Source of the DNA: Paenibacillus sp. J2TS4
Lineage (GTDB): Bacteria > Bacillota > Bacilli > Paenibacillales > NBRC-103111
DNA length: 64,000 nt
Assembly: GCF_018403245.1 (NCBI RefSeq)
Contig: NZ_BOSH01000013.1
Location: 1-64,000, forward strand
Direction: 5' to 3'
Positions 1 to 9,170 of this stretch are shown here, one piece after another. The translations under genes and the position numbers were made by a program. The notes beneath the pieces are model-generated. The model made no database searches. It saw only the letters and a program-made list of their open reading frames with translations, and was not told the origin of the DNA. Every line of letters starts with the position of its first letter. Positions within the stretch are counted from its first letter, which is position 1.

Positions 1-2
1 TT

Positions 3-272
3 GGTCACATCAAGGGCAATCGGTCGTTCCGACGGTTTTCCTTGCGGGGCCTGGAAAAGGTTCACACGGAGTTCGGGATTGTGGCTTTGGCCCACAATTT
101 ACTGAAAGTAGCAGGCATCCGCCTCGCTGCTTTCTTACAGAAACAAAGGCGAAAAAAAGTTGGACGGAAAACGTGCCTGTTTCCCGCCCAACTTTTTATT
201 TTAGGGACTTATTGGACAGCCCTATCAAAAATTATCATCCCATCGTTGAAAGGGGTGGGTTTAATCCTCTAG
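3..272 (+). pseudogene. IS1182-like transposase, C-terminal part (cut by window edge)
   Basis: The reading frame is open from the left edge to a TAG at 270-272. Its first ~50 residues contain RGLEKV, TEFGIVALAHN and LLKVAG, which is how the C-terminus of many IS1182-family DDE transposases looks. The frame then runs on through a hairpin (about 152-196) into sequence that no longer looks like protein, so the natural end is probably earlier, near residue 55, or the stop was lost. The N-terminal catalytic part lies outside the window, so intactness cannot be judged. The family assignment is from remembered motifs; that it is a transposase tail is fairly secure. Confidence 0.65.
152..200. terminator. 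Bidirectional hairpin at the end of the IS1182-like element
   Basis: AAAAAGTTGGACGG at about 154-167 pairs with CCGCCCAACTTTTT at about 183-196, with A and T runs on both sides. It could terminate transcription from either direction and lies at the 3' end of the transposase fragment. TTATTGGACAGCCCT just after it could be part of the element's terminal inverted repeat, but the partner end is outside the window. Confidence 0.5.
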
Positions 273-677
273 AAATCTATTTTTGCTCATCTTCACTTGT
301 TCAATCATATGCCCGATATTGCCTTCACCTGCAAATAAGGTCATGTCAAAAAAATCCCGGTTCAAATCAGACCAGTACAATTCGTTTTCATCCCCCGAGA
401 TCTCTACGTCCCCCTTCAATCTGCCGGCATAAACTTCAACATAGCAATCTTGAAAATAGTATTTGAAATCCATTAGATGGTGCAAAGTAATCTGTTCTCT
501 TGAAATGTTTGTTTCTTCATGCAGTTCTCGATAAGCAGCGTCGATCCCGGATTCTCCGCTTTCGATTTTGCCGCCGACCAGATTGCTTAATCCTTTATAA
601 GGGTCCTTTAATCGTTTGCACATAAGCAACTGATTCATATCCTTGCTGTATACCATAAGAACATTATATCCTTGCAT
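261..677 (-). CDS. Nudix hydrolase (8-oxo-dGTP diphosphatase-like)
   Basis: A 138-residue single-domain Nudix protein. The Nudix box spans residues 36-58: GKIESGE, seven residues, then RELHEE, so the metal-binding glutamates are present; the terminal G-hydrophobic pair is replaced by T-N-I. Nudix enzymes cleave a nucleoside diphosphate linked to another moiety, and MutT-like members of this size often clean oxidised nucleotides; the substrate here is unknown. The ATG at 677 has AAGGAG about 7 bases upstream. It is read away from the GalT-like gene on the same strand, 62 bases apart, so the two may be co-transcribed. Confidence 0.85.
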   Translation of the reverse strand: MQGYNVLMVYSKDMNQLLMCKRLKDPYKGLSNLVGGKIESGESGIDAAYRELHEETNISREQITLHHLMDFKYYFQDCYVEVYAGRLKGDVEISGDENELYWSDLNRDFFDMTLFAGEGNIGHMIEQVKMSKNRFLED

Positions 678-739
678 GACTGATCTCCTTATATTATGCG
701 GTCTAGGGAATTTTGACCGAAATAACCGAAACAGAGTTA

Positions 740-1762
740 TTAAAAAAAGGCGGCCGCTTCCTTGGAGGCGGTCTCCGGAGCCCGGAGACTCAGGTATTCG
801 CCATGAACAAAATTGAATACGTTCATATCGCTCGTCGCCAGTAATCCGGTGGTCAGACGGGGGATCAATCGGATGTGCACCCCGCTGGCTTCAGTCCGAT
901 GAACAGGAATGAAGACCGCCAGGTTAAAGCTTGCTATGCCCGCCTCCCGGAAGAAACGGAAGAACCTCAGCAGGCTCTCGGCCAAAGCCAGCCAATGCCG
1001 CTCATTCAGCTCAGCGAATGACCGTGCATCTTCATAAATCCCGACAAAGTCATAATGGCTTCTTGGAGCATAGGCATGTACCCATTCGAGGGTATCCTGC
1101 TGCCCGACCCAGCGCTGCTGAAGCCGTCTTTCCTCTTTCAACAATAGTTGATGGTAGTTTTGCTGATATTTGTCATAGAAAGCCTGGCCGCATTCGGAAA
1201 CCGTCGCTTGATAACGGGTCTGCTGCTCGGAAGCAAGCACATGAATGTGCGGGTGCAGTATACTTCCGCCCGAAGGGGGAAGGTAATTCCAGTTGATGGA
1301 CGCATGGGTGGCCTTCGGGTCGGTCTGGAGAACTTTGGACAGATAGGCATGAGCGACGGACAGGGCGTCTGCGAGGATCGGAATGCTGAACTCGTCCAGA
1401 CGGACATAATGCGAATCGGTCATCCGCACGACAGCGTTATGCTTGCCGTAAGGAAATAGATTGGGAAAGGCGACCGCTTCCCCTTTAACGATTCTTCCGT
1501 CCTCCGCAATCTCGTTAGAAAATGTAGGGGTCATCGTATGTACATTTTCCGGACAGAAGGGGCACTTGCTTCCTTCGGTAGCCTTAGCCGCCTCCTCGTA
1601 GCCCGGAGGAGTGAAGGGGGCCCCGGCCCCGGGGTCGTAAACAAGCCGCGACGTTTCCCCGGTCAAGGGATCGAAGCGGACTTCCGTTTTGCGCTCCAGC
1701 GGTTTCCCGGCCGGATCCAGAAAGGTAAAGAACTCCTGCTCTGCACGAAAAGTAAGGGTCAT
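740..1762 (-). CDS. GalT/HIT-superfamily nucleotidylyltransferase
   Basis: A 340-residue protein with the architecture of galactose-1-phosphate uridylyltransferase: an N-terminal CPFC zinc pair (C67, C70), a PNLFPYGKHN segment near 100-109, and a HIT-type active site HPHIHV at residues 170-175. Classical GalT has HPHGQ there, with histidine as nucleophile and glutamine next to it. The H-x-H-x-H form here is more like Ap4A phosphorylases, ADP-glucose phosphorylase or HIT hydrolases. It therefore transfers or releases a nucleotide by a covalent histidine intermediate, but the sugar is uncertain. The ATG at 1762 follows AAGGAGG. No galK or galE lies nearby, which argues against a simple Leloir role. 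Confidence 0.75.
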   Translation of the reverse strand: MTLTFRAEQEFFTFLDPAGKPLERKTEVRFDPLTGETSRLVYDPGAGAPFTPPGYEEAAKATEGSKCPFCPENVHTMTPTFSNEIAEDGRIVKGEAVAFPNLFPYGKHNAVVRMTDSHYVRLDEFSIPILADALSVAHAYLSKVLQTDPKATHASINWNYLPPSGGSILHPHIHVLASEQQTRYQATVSECGQAFYDKYQQNYHQLLLKEERRLQQRWVGQQDTLEWVHAYAPRSHYDFVGIYEDARSFAELNERHWLALAESLLRFFRFFREAGIASFNLAVFIPVHRTEASGVHIRLIPRLTTGLLATSDMNVFNFVHGEYLSLRAPETASKEAAAFF

Positions 1763-1789
1763 GTTCCAAGCCTCCTTGTTCTTTTAGCT

Positions 1790-2660
1790 GAGTGTATTCT
1801 ATTTGTTACTTTGCAATCATTTTTGCACGGAATCCGGACATTTCCAACGAAATTTGTGCAAACGCTTTCTGTATAAGAAGTCAGTGGCACAGTATCGCTA
1901 ACGAAATATTCGACTTCTACATGCCAGGCCAGCAGTTCCGTATTTCTAACAAAACTACAAATCGCTATTCCTTGCAAAACGAGACCTTTTCCATTGTAAC
2001 GAAACCAGGTAACGCTATAAGCGGAAAAATCGTCGAAAAGAGGTGAACAAAGGAAGATAGCGATACACAGTTTCTTTAAAATCTATACTTGGGCGAAAAT
2101 AGCGATTTAACGGGATGTAGTTTCGTTAGAACCTGCGATACGGTCCGTAGCAAGACGATCTGTAATCCAATCCGGGGTAAATTCGCGAAAACTGTTCAAC
2201 TATCTATCGACAGCTACTATTTAAGCGGCACTAAAGAAAGCTCTCATTCCGTTCCGAAGGAAAGTGCCTCCGAAGCTTCAAACATCAACCTCCTACCCCA
2301 AAAAGTGAGGATATGCTTCGTAGTGAATTCCGATTACTTTTCGGGGACCCCGAAACCAACAGATTCCTTATTTATTAATTGGGCCTTCGGGTGGTAGGAA
2401 TACAAAGCCAAAACTCGCCCTGGAAGCATCTTTCTTTCTCCACTTCATGAGCTTTGAAATCTTTAGTGCCGAGTATATAGTTATCCGCTATTATACCATA
2501 GTGTGCAGCCGACTGGTTCTGAAAGTGGGGGGGACCTGCTCTATGTCCCGCTCCAAATCAAGTGAGCCCCAAAACAGCCAGCCCCACAAAGTGAAAAACA
2601 GCTTCGAAGCAGATTCCGAGTACTTTGTGAGGACCCCGATAACATAACAATCTAATGGAT
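1790..2660. repeat. Intergenic stretch of degenerate interspersed repeats
   Basis: About 900 bases without a credible gene. The first half (1790-2190) is full of variants of ATAGCGAT, TCGCTAAC and TTTCGTTAG, the look of decayed tandem repeats. Positions 2228-2447 match an inverted copy at 50869-51085 at roughly 80% by eye; shared blocks include GTGCCTCCGAAGCTTCAAAC, GGCCTTCGG and GGAAGCATCTT. A shorter relative sits at 2575-2650 (CAAAGTGA, GCTTCGAAGC, GATTCCGAGTAC). Short open frames here have no ribosome sites and no recognisable protein signal. Confidence 0.7.
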
Positions 2661-2720
2661 GATGCAGCAGCATTCCAAAAAAAAGTGTTGCTTAAATTGG
2701 CAATTCATTATACCCTATGG

Positions 2721-2735
2721 GTAAAGCGCTTAACC
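2721..2735. promoter_or_regulatory. LacI-type operator 1 of the iol operon
   Basis: GTAAAGCGCTTAACC is centred on the palindrome AAGCGCTT, the core of LacI/CcpA-family sites. An identical core lies 58 bases downstream. A candidate -10 (TATTAT, 2752-2757) lies between the two, so repressor bound here would cover or sit upstream of the promoter. The likely ligand protein is the LacI-family regulator at 10227-11237. CcpA binding is an alternative. Confidence 0.65.
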
Positions 2736-2778
2736 CAATGTTAGTAATAAATATTATGGGACTAGAATAAATTGTATA

Positions 2779-2794
2779 GATAAGCGCTTAACCT
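2779..2794. promoter_or_regulatory. LacI-type operator 2 of the iol operon
   Basis: ATAAGCGCTTAACCT repeats the operator 1 core with centre-to-centre spacing of 58 bases, between the presumed transcription start and the iolD ribosome site (GGAGGTGA, about 2799-2806). Paired sites allow cooperative binding or looping by a dimeric or tetrameric LacI-type repressor. Confidence 0.65.
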
Positions 2795-2812
2795 AAATGG
2801 AGGTGAAGTTGC

Positions 2813-4678
2813 ATGAGCAAGTTGCGATTGACGATGGCTCAGGCATTGCTCAAGTTTTTGGACGGCCAGTACGTTTCCGTCGACGGCGTCGAAACGAAGT
2901 TTGTGAAAGGCGTCATGGGCATTTTCGGCCATGGCAACGTGACAGGCATCGGGGAAGCTTTGGAGCGCAGCCCGGGCGAATTGACGTACATACAGGGTAA
3001 AAACGAGCAAGGGATGGTTCACGCGGCGACCGCCTACGCCAAACAGAAGAATCGCAAACAAATTTTCGCCTGTACGTCTTCGATCGGACCGGGAGCTTTA
3101 AATATGGTGACGGCGGCGGCGACCGCTACCGTAAACCGTATTCCGGTACTGCTGCTTCCGGGGGACAATTTCGCGGATAGACAGCCCGATCCGGTGCTGC
3201 AGCAGCTGGAAGCAAGCGGAGACTATACGATTTCGGCAGCGGATTGCTTCAAGCCGGTCAGCAAATATTGGGACCGGATCGTCCGGCCGGAACAGCTGAT
3301 GTCGGCGGCCGTTCAAGCGATGCGCGTATTGACGGACCCGGCCGAGACGGGCGCGGTCACCTTGGCGCTGCCGCAAGACGTGCAAGCGGAAGCTTACGAT
3401 TATCCAGCATCGTTCTTTGCCAAGAGAGTCCATTACATCGACCGACGTCCCCCTGCGGCGGATTCCGTCAAACGCGCAGCGGAACTGATGTCGGGCAGGA
3501 AGCGACCGCTTATTATCGCCGGAGGCGGCGTGCTGTACTCGGAAGCGGCGCAGGAATTGCTGCGGTTCGCGGAGACGTTCCATATTCCGGTCGCCGAAAC
3601 GCAGGCGGGGAAAAGCGCGATCTCATGGAAGCATCCGCTGAGCATCGGCGGCGTCGGGGTGACCGGCACGCTGGCGGCGAACAAGCTGGCGAAGGAAGCG
3701 GATGTCATCATCGGCGTAGGAACGCGCTATTCGGATTTTACAACTTCGTCCAAATCGGCATTCGAGCATCGGGATGTCCGGTTTCTCAACATTAACGTAA
3801 ACGGCATGGATGCCGCGAAACTAAACGGTGTTTCCCTGCTCGCCGATGCGAGGGAAGGATTGAGGGCGCTCCGGGAGGCCATGACCGGCGCTGGCTACCG
3901 CAGCGGCTACGCCGATGGAGAAATCGCCGCCTTGCAAGCGGAATGGAATGCGGAAGTCGATCGTTTGCACCAGCTTGAAAGCGATCGAGGGCTGACGCAA
4001 ACCCGGGTGTTGGGTGTCATTAACGGGACAATCGACTCTTCTGCCGTTGTCGTCTGCGCGGCCGGAAGCCTGCCGGGCGATTTGCATCGAATATGGAGAA
4101 GCGAGGAGCCGAAAACGTATCATATGGAATACGGATTTTCCTGTATGGGTTATGAGGTGTCTGGCGCTTTCGGCGCCGCCATGGCGGAACCCGACCGGGA
4201 AGTGTACGCTCTTGTAGGAGACGGCAGCTACTTGATGCTGCACTCGGAATTGGTGACAAGCTTGCAGGAAGGCCAAAAATTTACGGTTTTATTGTTCAAT
4301 AATCACGGTTTTCAATGTATCCATGACTTGCAGAGAGGGCATGGCAGTGACGGCTTCGGCAACGAATTCCGTTATCGGGAAGCGCATACAAACCGGTTGA
4401 CGGGATCCTATATGCCGATCGATTATGCCGCGTATGCCCGCAGTTTGGGAGCGAAGACGTATCAAGCCGGGACGGCAGAGGAGCTCAGGGAAGCTTTGCA
4501 ACGGGCGAAGGAAGAAACCGTTACCGTGCTCATTGAAATTTCGGTTCTGCCGGGGACGAGTACGGACGGTTACGAATCTTGGTGGAACGTCGGCGTGCCG
4601 GAAGTGTCGGCAAGCGATAAAGTCGTTGCCGAGCATGCGAACAGGCAGCGGCGAATCGAGCGTATCCACTTATATTAG
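2813..4678 (+). CDS. iolD: 3D-(3,5/4)-trihydroxycyclohexane-1,2-dione hydrolase
   Basis: A 621-residue thiamine-diphosphate enzyme that opens the ring of trihydroxycyclohexane-1,2-dione to 5-deoxy-glucuronate, the third step of myo-inositol breakdown. The N-terminus reads LRLTMAQALLKFL and GIFGHGNVTGIGEAL, typical of IolD. The ThDP/Mg motif begins GDG at 469-471 and closes with NN at 496-497. Length matches the family. The ATG is 6-7 bases after GGAGGTGA. It is the first gene of a tightly packed operon; iolE follows after 20 bases. Two AAGCGCTT operators upstream indicate LacI-type control. Confidence 0.97.
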   Translation: MSKLRLTMAQALLKFLDGQYVSVDGVETKFVKGVMGIFGHGNVTGIGEALERSPGELTYIQGKNEQGMVHAATAYAKQKNRKQIFACTSSIGPGALNMVTAAATATVNRIPVLLLPGDNFADRQPDPVLQQLEASGDYTISAADCFKPVSKYWDRIVRPEQLMSAAVQAMRVLTDPAETGAVTLALPQDVQAEAYDYPASFFAKRVHYIDRRPPAADSVKRAAELMSGRKRPLIIAGGGVLYSEAAQELLRFAETFHIPVAETQAGKSAISWKHPLSIGGVGVTGTLAANKLAKEADVIIGVGTRYSDFTTSSKSAFEHRDVRFLNINVNGMDAAKLNGVSLLADAREGLRALREAMTGAGYRSGYADGEIAALQAEWNAEVDRLHQLESDRGLTQTRVLGVINGTIDSSAVVVCAAGSLPGDLHRIWRSEEPKTYHMEYGFSCMGYEVSGAFGAAMAEPDREVYALVGDGSYLMLHSELVTSLQEGQKFTVLLFNNHGFQCIHDLQRGHGSDGFGNEFRYREAHTNRLTGSYMPIDYAAYARSLGAKTYQAGTAEELREALQRAKEETVTVLIEISVLPGTSTDGYESWWNVGVPEVSASDKVVAEHANRQRRIERIHLY

Positions 4679-4698
4679 AACAAGGGAGAGGTCCGAAT

Positions 4699-5610
4699 AT
4701 GAGACGGAAATTATTCCGCATCGGCGCGCATCCGATCAATTGGGTCGGCGAGGATGTGAAGGAGCATGGCGAACATACGACTTATGACCAAATTCTCGAC
4801 GATATGCAATCCCTCGGACTGCTTGGAACGGAAATGGGGCGCAAATATCCGCAAGAAGCCGCTGCGTTGCGGCAAGAGCTCGATAAACGCGGCATGCAGC
4901 TCGTTTCCCAATGGAAGTCGGTGCTGTTCTCCGATCCGTCCTGCCGTCGTGAAGAACTGGAGAGCTATCGCCGTCATGCGCAATTTCTGCATGAGATGGG
5001 CTGCAAAGTGATCAGCACTTGCGAGAGCGGAGGTTCACCCCAGTTCGATCCCCGGAGATCGCCGGGACAGAGAGGGGTGATTCGGCTGGACGAAGCGGGC
5101 TGGAAGAGCCTCGCCGAAGGTTTGAATGCCGCCGGAGCGATCGCAAGCGAATATGGGATGAAGCTGACTTACCATCACCATGGAGGCACGGTTGTCGAGC
5201 GTCCCGAGGAAATTGACCGGCTGATGGAGATGACCGATCCCGAGTTCGTCAGCTTGCTGTACGATACGGGACACGCGTATTTCGGAGGCGCCGACCCGCT
5301 TGCACTTCTGCGCAAGCATTACGATCGCATCGCATACGTCCATCTCAAGGATGTACGCAAAGAGGTATTGGCGCATGCGCGGGAAACAGAGTTGGATTTC
5401 ATTGAATGCATCAAGCGGGGCGTATTTACGCTGCCCGGAACGGGCGATCTCGATTTCCGGCCGATTATCGGGGAACTGCTGCAGCGCGGTTATGACGGGT
5501 GGGCGATGCTGGAGGGAGAACAAGATCCGGCGGAGCATCCTCCGCATGAGTATGCCCGGACATCGCTCAACTATTTGAACAAGATTATTTTGGAAAAGGA
5601 AGGTGCGTAA
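4699..5610 (+). CDS. iolE: Inosose dehydratase (2-keto-myo-inositol dehydratase)
   Basis: A 303-residue TIM-barrel protein of the xylose-isomerase-like/AP-endonuclease 2 fold. It removes water from 2-keto-myo-inositol to give the diketone used by IolD, with a divalent metal. Visible family features are the N-terminal GAHPINWVGED, the central YHHHGGT segment, YDTGHAYFGG and the C-terminal EGEQDP. The ATG at 4699 follows GGGAGAG. It lies between iolD and iolC; only 2 bases separate its stop from the iolC start, which implies translational coupling. Confidence 0.97.
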   Translation: MRRKLFRIGAHPINWVGEDVKEHGEHTTYDQILDDMQSLGLLGTEMGRKYPQEAAALRQELDKRGMQLVSQWKSVLFSDPSCRREELESYRRHAQFLHEMGCKVISTCESGGSPQFDPRRSPGQRGVIRLDEAGWKSLAEGLNAAGAIASEYGMKLTYHHHGGTVVERPEEIDRLMEMTDPEFVSLLYDTGHAYFGGADPLALLRKHYDRIAYVHLKDVRKEVLAHARETELDFIECIKRGVFTLPGTGDLDFRPIIGELLQRGYDGWAMLEGEQDPAEHPPHEYARTSLNYLNKIILEKEGA

Positions 5611-5612
5611 AC

Positions 5613-6626
5613 ATGGAACGGTATATCGAGTTTCCGGCGGACAGACCGTATGATTTTACGGCGATCGGCAGGCTATGCATCGATTTGAACGCGAACGAGA
5701 TCCATCGGCCGATGGAAGAAACGATGACTTTTACCAAATATGTCGGCGGTTCCCCCGCGAATATTGCGATCGGCATGTCGCGATTCGGCATGAAGACGGC
5801 ATTCATCGGCAAAATCGCGGACGATCAAATGGGACGCTTTATTCGCGGCTATTTGGAGCAAAACCGGATTCATACCGGCAATGTCGTTACCGATCATACC
5901 GGAGCGGTGACGGGACTCGCCTTTACGGAAATTAAAAGCCCGACCGATTGCAGCATTTTGATGTACCGGGACAATGCGGCCGATTTGCTGCTGACCGCGG
6001 GAGAAGTGCAGGAAGAGCTCATTGCCGGATCGAAGGTGCTGCTCATTTCCGGAACGGCGCTGGCGCAAAGCCCGTCGCGGGAAGCGGTGCTTCAATCGCT
6101 GCAATATGCCCAAGAACACGGAACGATCGTCGCATTCGACCTGGATTATCGCCCGTACACGTGGAAATCGGATGAGGAGACGGCGGTTTACTATAACTTG
6201 GCGGCGGAGAAATGCGACATCATTCTCGGCACCCGGGAAGAGTTCGATAGGATGGAGCGGTTCGGCGGCAATCCGGAGCGGGACGACCGGGTGACGGCGT
6301 CCAGATGGTTCGGCCATCGCGCGAAAATCGTCGTCATTAAACACGGCAAGGAGGGGTCGATCGCTTATACGGGCGATGGGATCGGCCATCGCGCCCAGAG
6401 CTTTCCGGCCAAAGTGGTGAAGACATTCGGCGCGGGCGATTCTTATGCGGCCGGATTTCTGTACGGAATCATGCAAGGATGGACGATGACGACATGCATG
6501 GAATTCGGCAGCGCTGCGGCTTGTATTGTCATCTCGAGCCATAGCTGTTCGGACGCCATGCCGACGGTCGCGCAAGTGGATGCCTATATCGAACGCTGCA
6601 AATCTGGCGAGATCGAAGTGGAGTAG
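5613..6626 (+). CDS. iolC: 5-dehydro-2-deoxygluconokinase
   Basis: A 337-residue PfkB-family kinase that phosphorylates 2-deoxy-5-keto-gluconate with ATP, the fifth step of the inositol route. The N-terminal YVGGSPANIAIGMSR is the sugar-binding glycine motif; the C-terminal GAGDSYAAGF (from residue 273) carries the catalytic aspartate and the anion hole. A ribosome site (AAGGAAGG) overlaps the end of iolE. Many organisms carry a fused iolC plus DUF2090/iolJ-like domain; here it is the short, unfused form, and no aldolase gene follows. Confidence 0.96.
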   Translation: MERYIEFPADRPYDFTAIGRLCIDLNANEIHRPMEETMTFTKYVGGSPANIAIGMSRFGMKTAFIGKIADDQMGRFIRGYLEQNRIHTGNVVTDHTGAVTGLAFTEIKSPTDCSILMYRDNAADLLLTAGEVQEELIAGSKVLLISGTALAQSPSREAVLQSLQYAQEHGTIVAFDLDYRPYTWKSDEETAVYYNLAAEKCDIILGTREEFDRMERFGGNPERDDRVTASRWFGHRAKIVVIKHGKEGSIAYTGDGIGHRAQSFPAKVVKTFGAGDSYAAGFLYGIMQGWTMTTCMEFGSAAACIVISSHSCSDAMPTVAQVDAYIERCKSGEIEVE

Positions 6627-6661
6627 TACCCCATTATAATGAAAAAGGAGATATACACACG

Positions 6662-8107
6662 ATGGCGACAATATTGAAAAATTGGATCGGCGGCGAATGG
6701 ACCGATTCGGGGGCCGTCCGTTTCGAACCGGTCTATAATCCGGCCACGGAGGAGATTCTCGCGCAAGTTCCGCTATCCACTCCGGCGGATGTGGATGCGG
6801 CCGTGCGGGAAGCCGGGGAGGCGTTCGCAAGCTGGAGCCGCACGCCGGTGCCCCGCCGCGCGCGCATTATGTTCGCGTATCAGCAGCTTCTCGTCCAGCA
6901 TTGGGAAGAGCTTGCGAAGCTGATTACGAAAGAAAACGGCAAAAGCTATAACGAAGCTTACGGCGAAGTATTGCGCGGAATCGAATGCGTCGAGTTTGCG
7001 GCGGGCGTGCCGTCGCTTATGATGGGCAAACAGTTGCCGGATATCGCCACGAACCTGGAATCGGGCATGTTCCGCTATCCGATCGGCGTCGTCGGGGGCA
7101 TTACCCCTTTCAATTTCCCGATGATGGTGCCCTGCTGGATGTTTCCGCTCGCGATCGCTTGCGGCAACACGTTCGTGCTGAAGCCGTCCGAACGTACGCC
7201 GCTGCTCGCCAATCGCTTGGCGGAACTGATGCATGAAGCGGGACTTCCCGCGGGAGTGTTGAACGTCGTACATGGTGCTCACGACGTAGTGAACGGCATA
7301 CTGGAGCATCCAGACGTCAAAGCCGTATCCTTCGTCGGCTCCCAGCCGGTCGCCGAATACGTCTATGTAACGGCCTCCTCCCACGGCAAACGCGTGCAGG
7401 CATTGGCCGGAGCCAAAAACCATACGATCGTCATGCCGGATGCGGATCTCGATCTGGCCGTCAAGGAAATCGTGAACGCCGCTTTCGGATCCGCGGGGGA
7501 ACGCTGCATGGCATGCTCCGTCGTTGTAGCGGTCGGAGACATCGGCGATGAATTGGTGAACAGGCTGGTTCAGGCCGCAGACCGGATTACGATCGGAAAC
7601 GGGCTCGACGAGGGCGTGTTCCTCGGACCGGTTATTCGGGAGCCTCACAAGGAACGTACCGTGAAATATATAGAAATCGGAGAGAACGAAGGCGCTTTGC
7701 TCGTCCGCGACGGTCGTCAAGATTCGGCGTCTTCCGGTGAAGGGTATTTTGTCGGGCCGACGATTTTCGACGGCGTACGGTGCGGGATGAAAATTTGGGA
7801 AGATGAAATTTTCGCCCCCGTCTTATCCGTCGTCAGAGCGGACACTCTCGAGGAGGCGATCGAGCTGGCGAATCGATCGGAGTTCGCCAACGGAGCCTGC
7901 TTGTTCACCATGAGCGGCAGCCATGCCCGCCAGTTCCGCGAGCAAATCGATGCCGGCATGCTCGGAGTCAACCTCGGTGTACCCGCGCCGATGGCGTTCT
8001 TCCCGTTCTCCGGCTGGAAGAAGTCGTTTTACGGCGATTTGCATGCGAACGGCACGGACGGGGTTGAATTTTATACGAGAAAGAAAATGGTGACCGCAAG
8101 GTGGTAA
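6662..8107 (+). CDS. iolA: Methylmalonate-semialdehyde dehydrogenase (CoA-acylating)
   Basis: A 481-residue aldehyde dehydrogenase that converts malonate semialdehyde (and methylmalonate semialdehyde) with NAD and CoA to acetyl- or propionyl-CoA. GITPFNFPMM, the NAD-site segment FVGSQPVAEY and the nucleophile in GSAGERCMA (Cys282) are all present. The glutamate general base found in non-acylating ALDHs is absent at ALAGAKNH, as expected for MMSDH. AAGGAG precedes the ATG. Some family members serve valine catabolism, but the iol context settles the role. Confidence 0.96.
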   Translation: MATILKNWIGGEWTDSGAVRFEPVYNPATEEILAQVPLSTPADVDAAVREAGEAFASWSRTPVPRRARIMFAYQQLLVQHWEELAKLITKENGKSYNEAYGEVLRGIECVEFAAGVPSLMMGKQLPDIATNLESGMFRYPIGVVGGITPFNFPMMVPCWMFPLAIACGNTFVLKPSERTPLLANRLAELMHEAGLPAGVLNVVHGAHDVVNGILEHPDVKAVSFVGSQPVAEYVYVTASSHGKRVQALAGAKNHTIVMPDADLDLAVKEIVNAAFGSAGERCMACSVVVAVGDIGDELVNRLVQAADRITIGNGLDEGVFLGPVIREPHKERTVKYIEIGENEGALLVRDGRQDSASSGEGYFVGPTIFDGVRCGMKIWEDEIFAPVLSVVRADTLEEAIELANRSEFANGACLFTMSGSHARQFREQIDAGMLGVNLGVPAPMAFFPFSGWKKSFYGDLHANGTDGVEFYTRKKMVTARW

Positions 8108-8129
8108 GCCGTAGAAAGGATACGTGTCT

Positions 8130-9152
8130 ATGAAAAAAATAACGATCGGCATTATCGGCGCGGGCCGAATCGGGAAAATTCATGCCGACAATATGTCGAG
8201 ACTTCCGAATGTCGACATTGCGGCGATCAGCGATCTGTTTGCAGGTCCCGAGCTCGAAGTCTGGGCGGCGGACCGGGGGATCGGACTGGTAGCAGACAGC
8301 AGCGAGATTATCGCCCATCCCGACATTGATGCCGTATTCATTTGCTCTTCGACCGATACGCATGTACCGCTGATCAAACAAGCGGCGCAAGCGGGAAAAC
8401 ATATTTTTTGCGAGAAGCCGGTCAGCATGGATCTCGCACAGACGAGGGAAGCGGTCGCTGCGGCGGCTGCGGCCGGCGTCAAACTGCAAATCGGCTTCAA
8501 CCGTCGGTTCGATCATAACTTCAAACGGGTGCGGGAGCATGTGCAAGCGGGGACGATCGGCCAGCCGCATCTGATCAAAATTACGTCGCGCGATCCGAGT
8601 CCGCCCGATGAAAGCTACATTCGGTTGTCCGGCGGACTGTTTATGGATATGGCGATTCACGATTTCGACATGGCCCGGTATTTGTCGGGGAGCGAAGTGG
8701 AGGAAGTGTACGCGCAAGGAAATGTGCTTGTCGATCCGGTGTTTGCCAAGTATGGCGATATCGATACCGCTGTCATTACCCTGCGATTCGAGAACGGGGC
8801 GCTCGGCGTCATCGATAACAGCCGCCAGGCGGTGTACGGATACGATCAGCGGGCGGAAGTGTTCGGTTCGAAAGGAAGCGTCGCCGTCGCCAATGATTAT
8901 CCCAACAGCGCGGTCGTCAGCAGCGCAGATGGAACGTATTCCGACAAGCCGCTGCATTTCTTTCTGGAACGCTACAACCAAGCATACGTCGATGAGACGC
9001 GTGAATTTATCGAATGCTTGCTTCACGGCGGTCCACTTCTTGTGGATGGTTGTGACGCCTTGCAGGCGGAAAGCATAGCCTTGGCCGCGAAACAATCATT
9101 GCGGTTGCGGCGTCCGGTCCGGCTTGATGAGTTAGACGAACTCGACAAATAA
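8130..9152 (+). CDS. iolG: Inositol 2-dehydrogenase (Gfo/Idh/MocA family)
   Basis: A 340-residue NAD-dependent dehydrogenase that oxidises myo-inositol (or D-chiro-inositol) to the 2-keto form, the first step. The Rossmann motif GIIGAGRIGKIH is at the start, the EKPVSMD segment carries the catalytic lysine, and MDMAIHDFDMARY carries the conserved aspartate and histidine. The ATG at 8130 is preferred to the in-frame GTG at 8124 because GAAAGGA is 9 bases from the ATG but only 3 from the GTG. It sits between iolA and iolB in the operon. Confidence 0.93.
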   Translation: MKKITIGIIGAGRIGKIHADNMSRLPNVDIAAISDLFAGPELEVWAADRGIGLVADSSEIIAHPDIDAVFICSSTDTHVPLIKQAAQAGKHIFCEKPVSMDLAQTREAVAAAAAAGVKLQIGFNRRFDHNFKRVREHVQAGTIGQPHLIKITSRDPSPPDESYIRLSGGLFMDMAIHDFDMARYLSGSEVEEVYAQGNVLVDPVFAKYGDIDTAVITLRFENGALGVIDNSRQAVYGYDQRAEVFGSKGSVAVANDYPNSAVVSSADGTYSDKPLHFFLERYNQAYVDETREFIECLLHGGPLLVDGCDALQAESIALAAKQSLRLRRPVRLDELDELDK

Positions 9153-9170
9153 GGAACAGGAGTGAGGAAC

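Noticed and set aside
5673..6830. 385-residue minus-strand frame opposite iolC and the start of iolA
   Set aside because: It is an antisense shadow of strongly recognised genes in GC-rich sequence, rich in Arg/His, and has no ribosome site.
7968..9095. 375-residue minus-strand frame opposite iolG
   Set aside because: Shadow frame; iolG on the plus strand has all family motifs.
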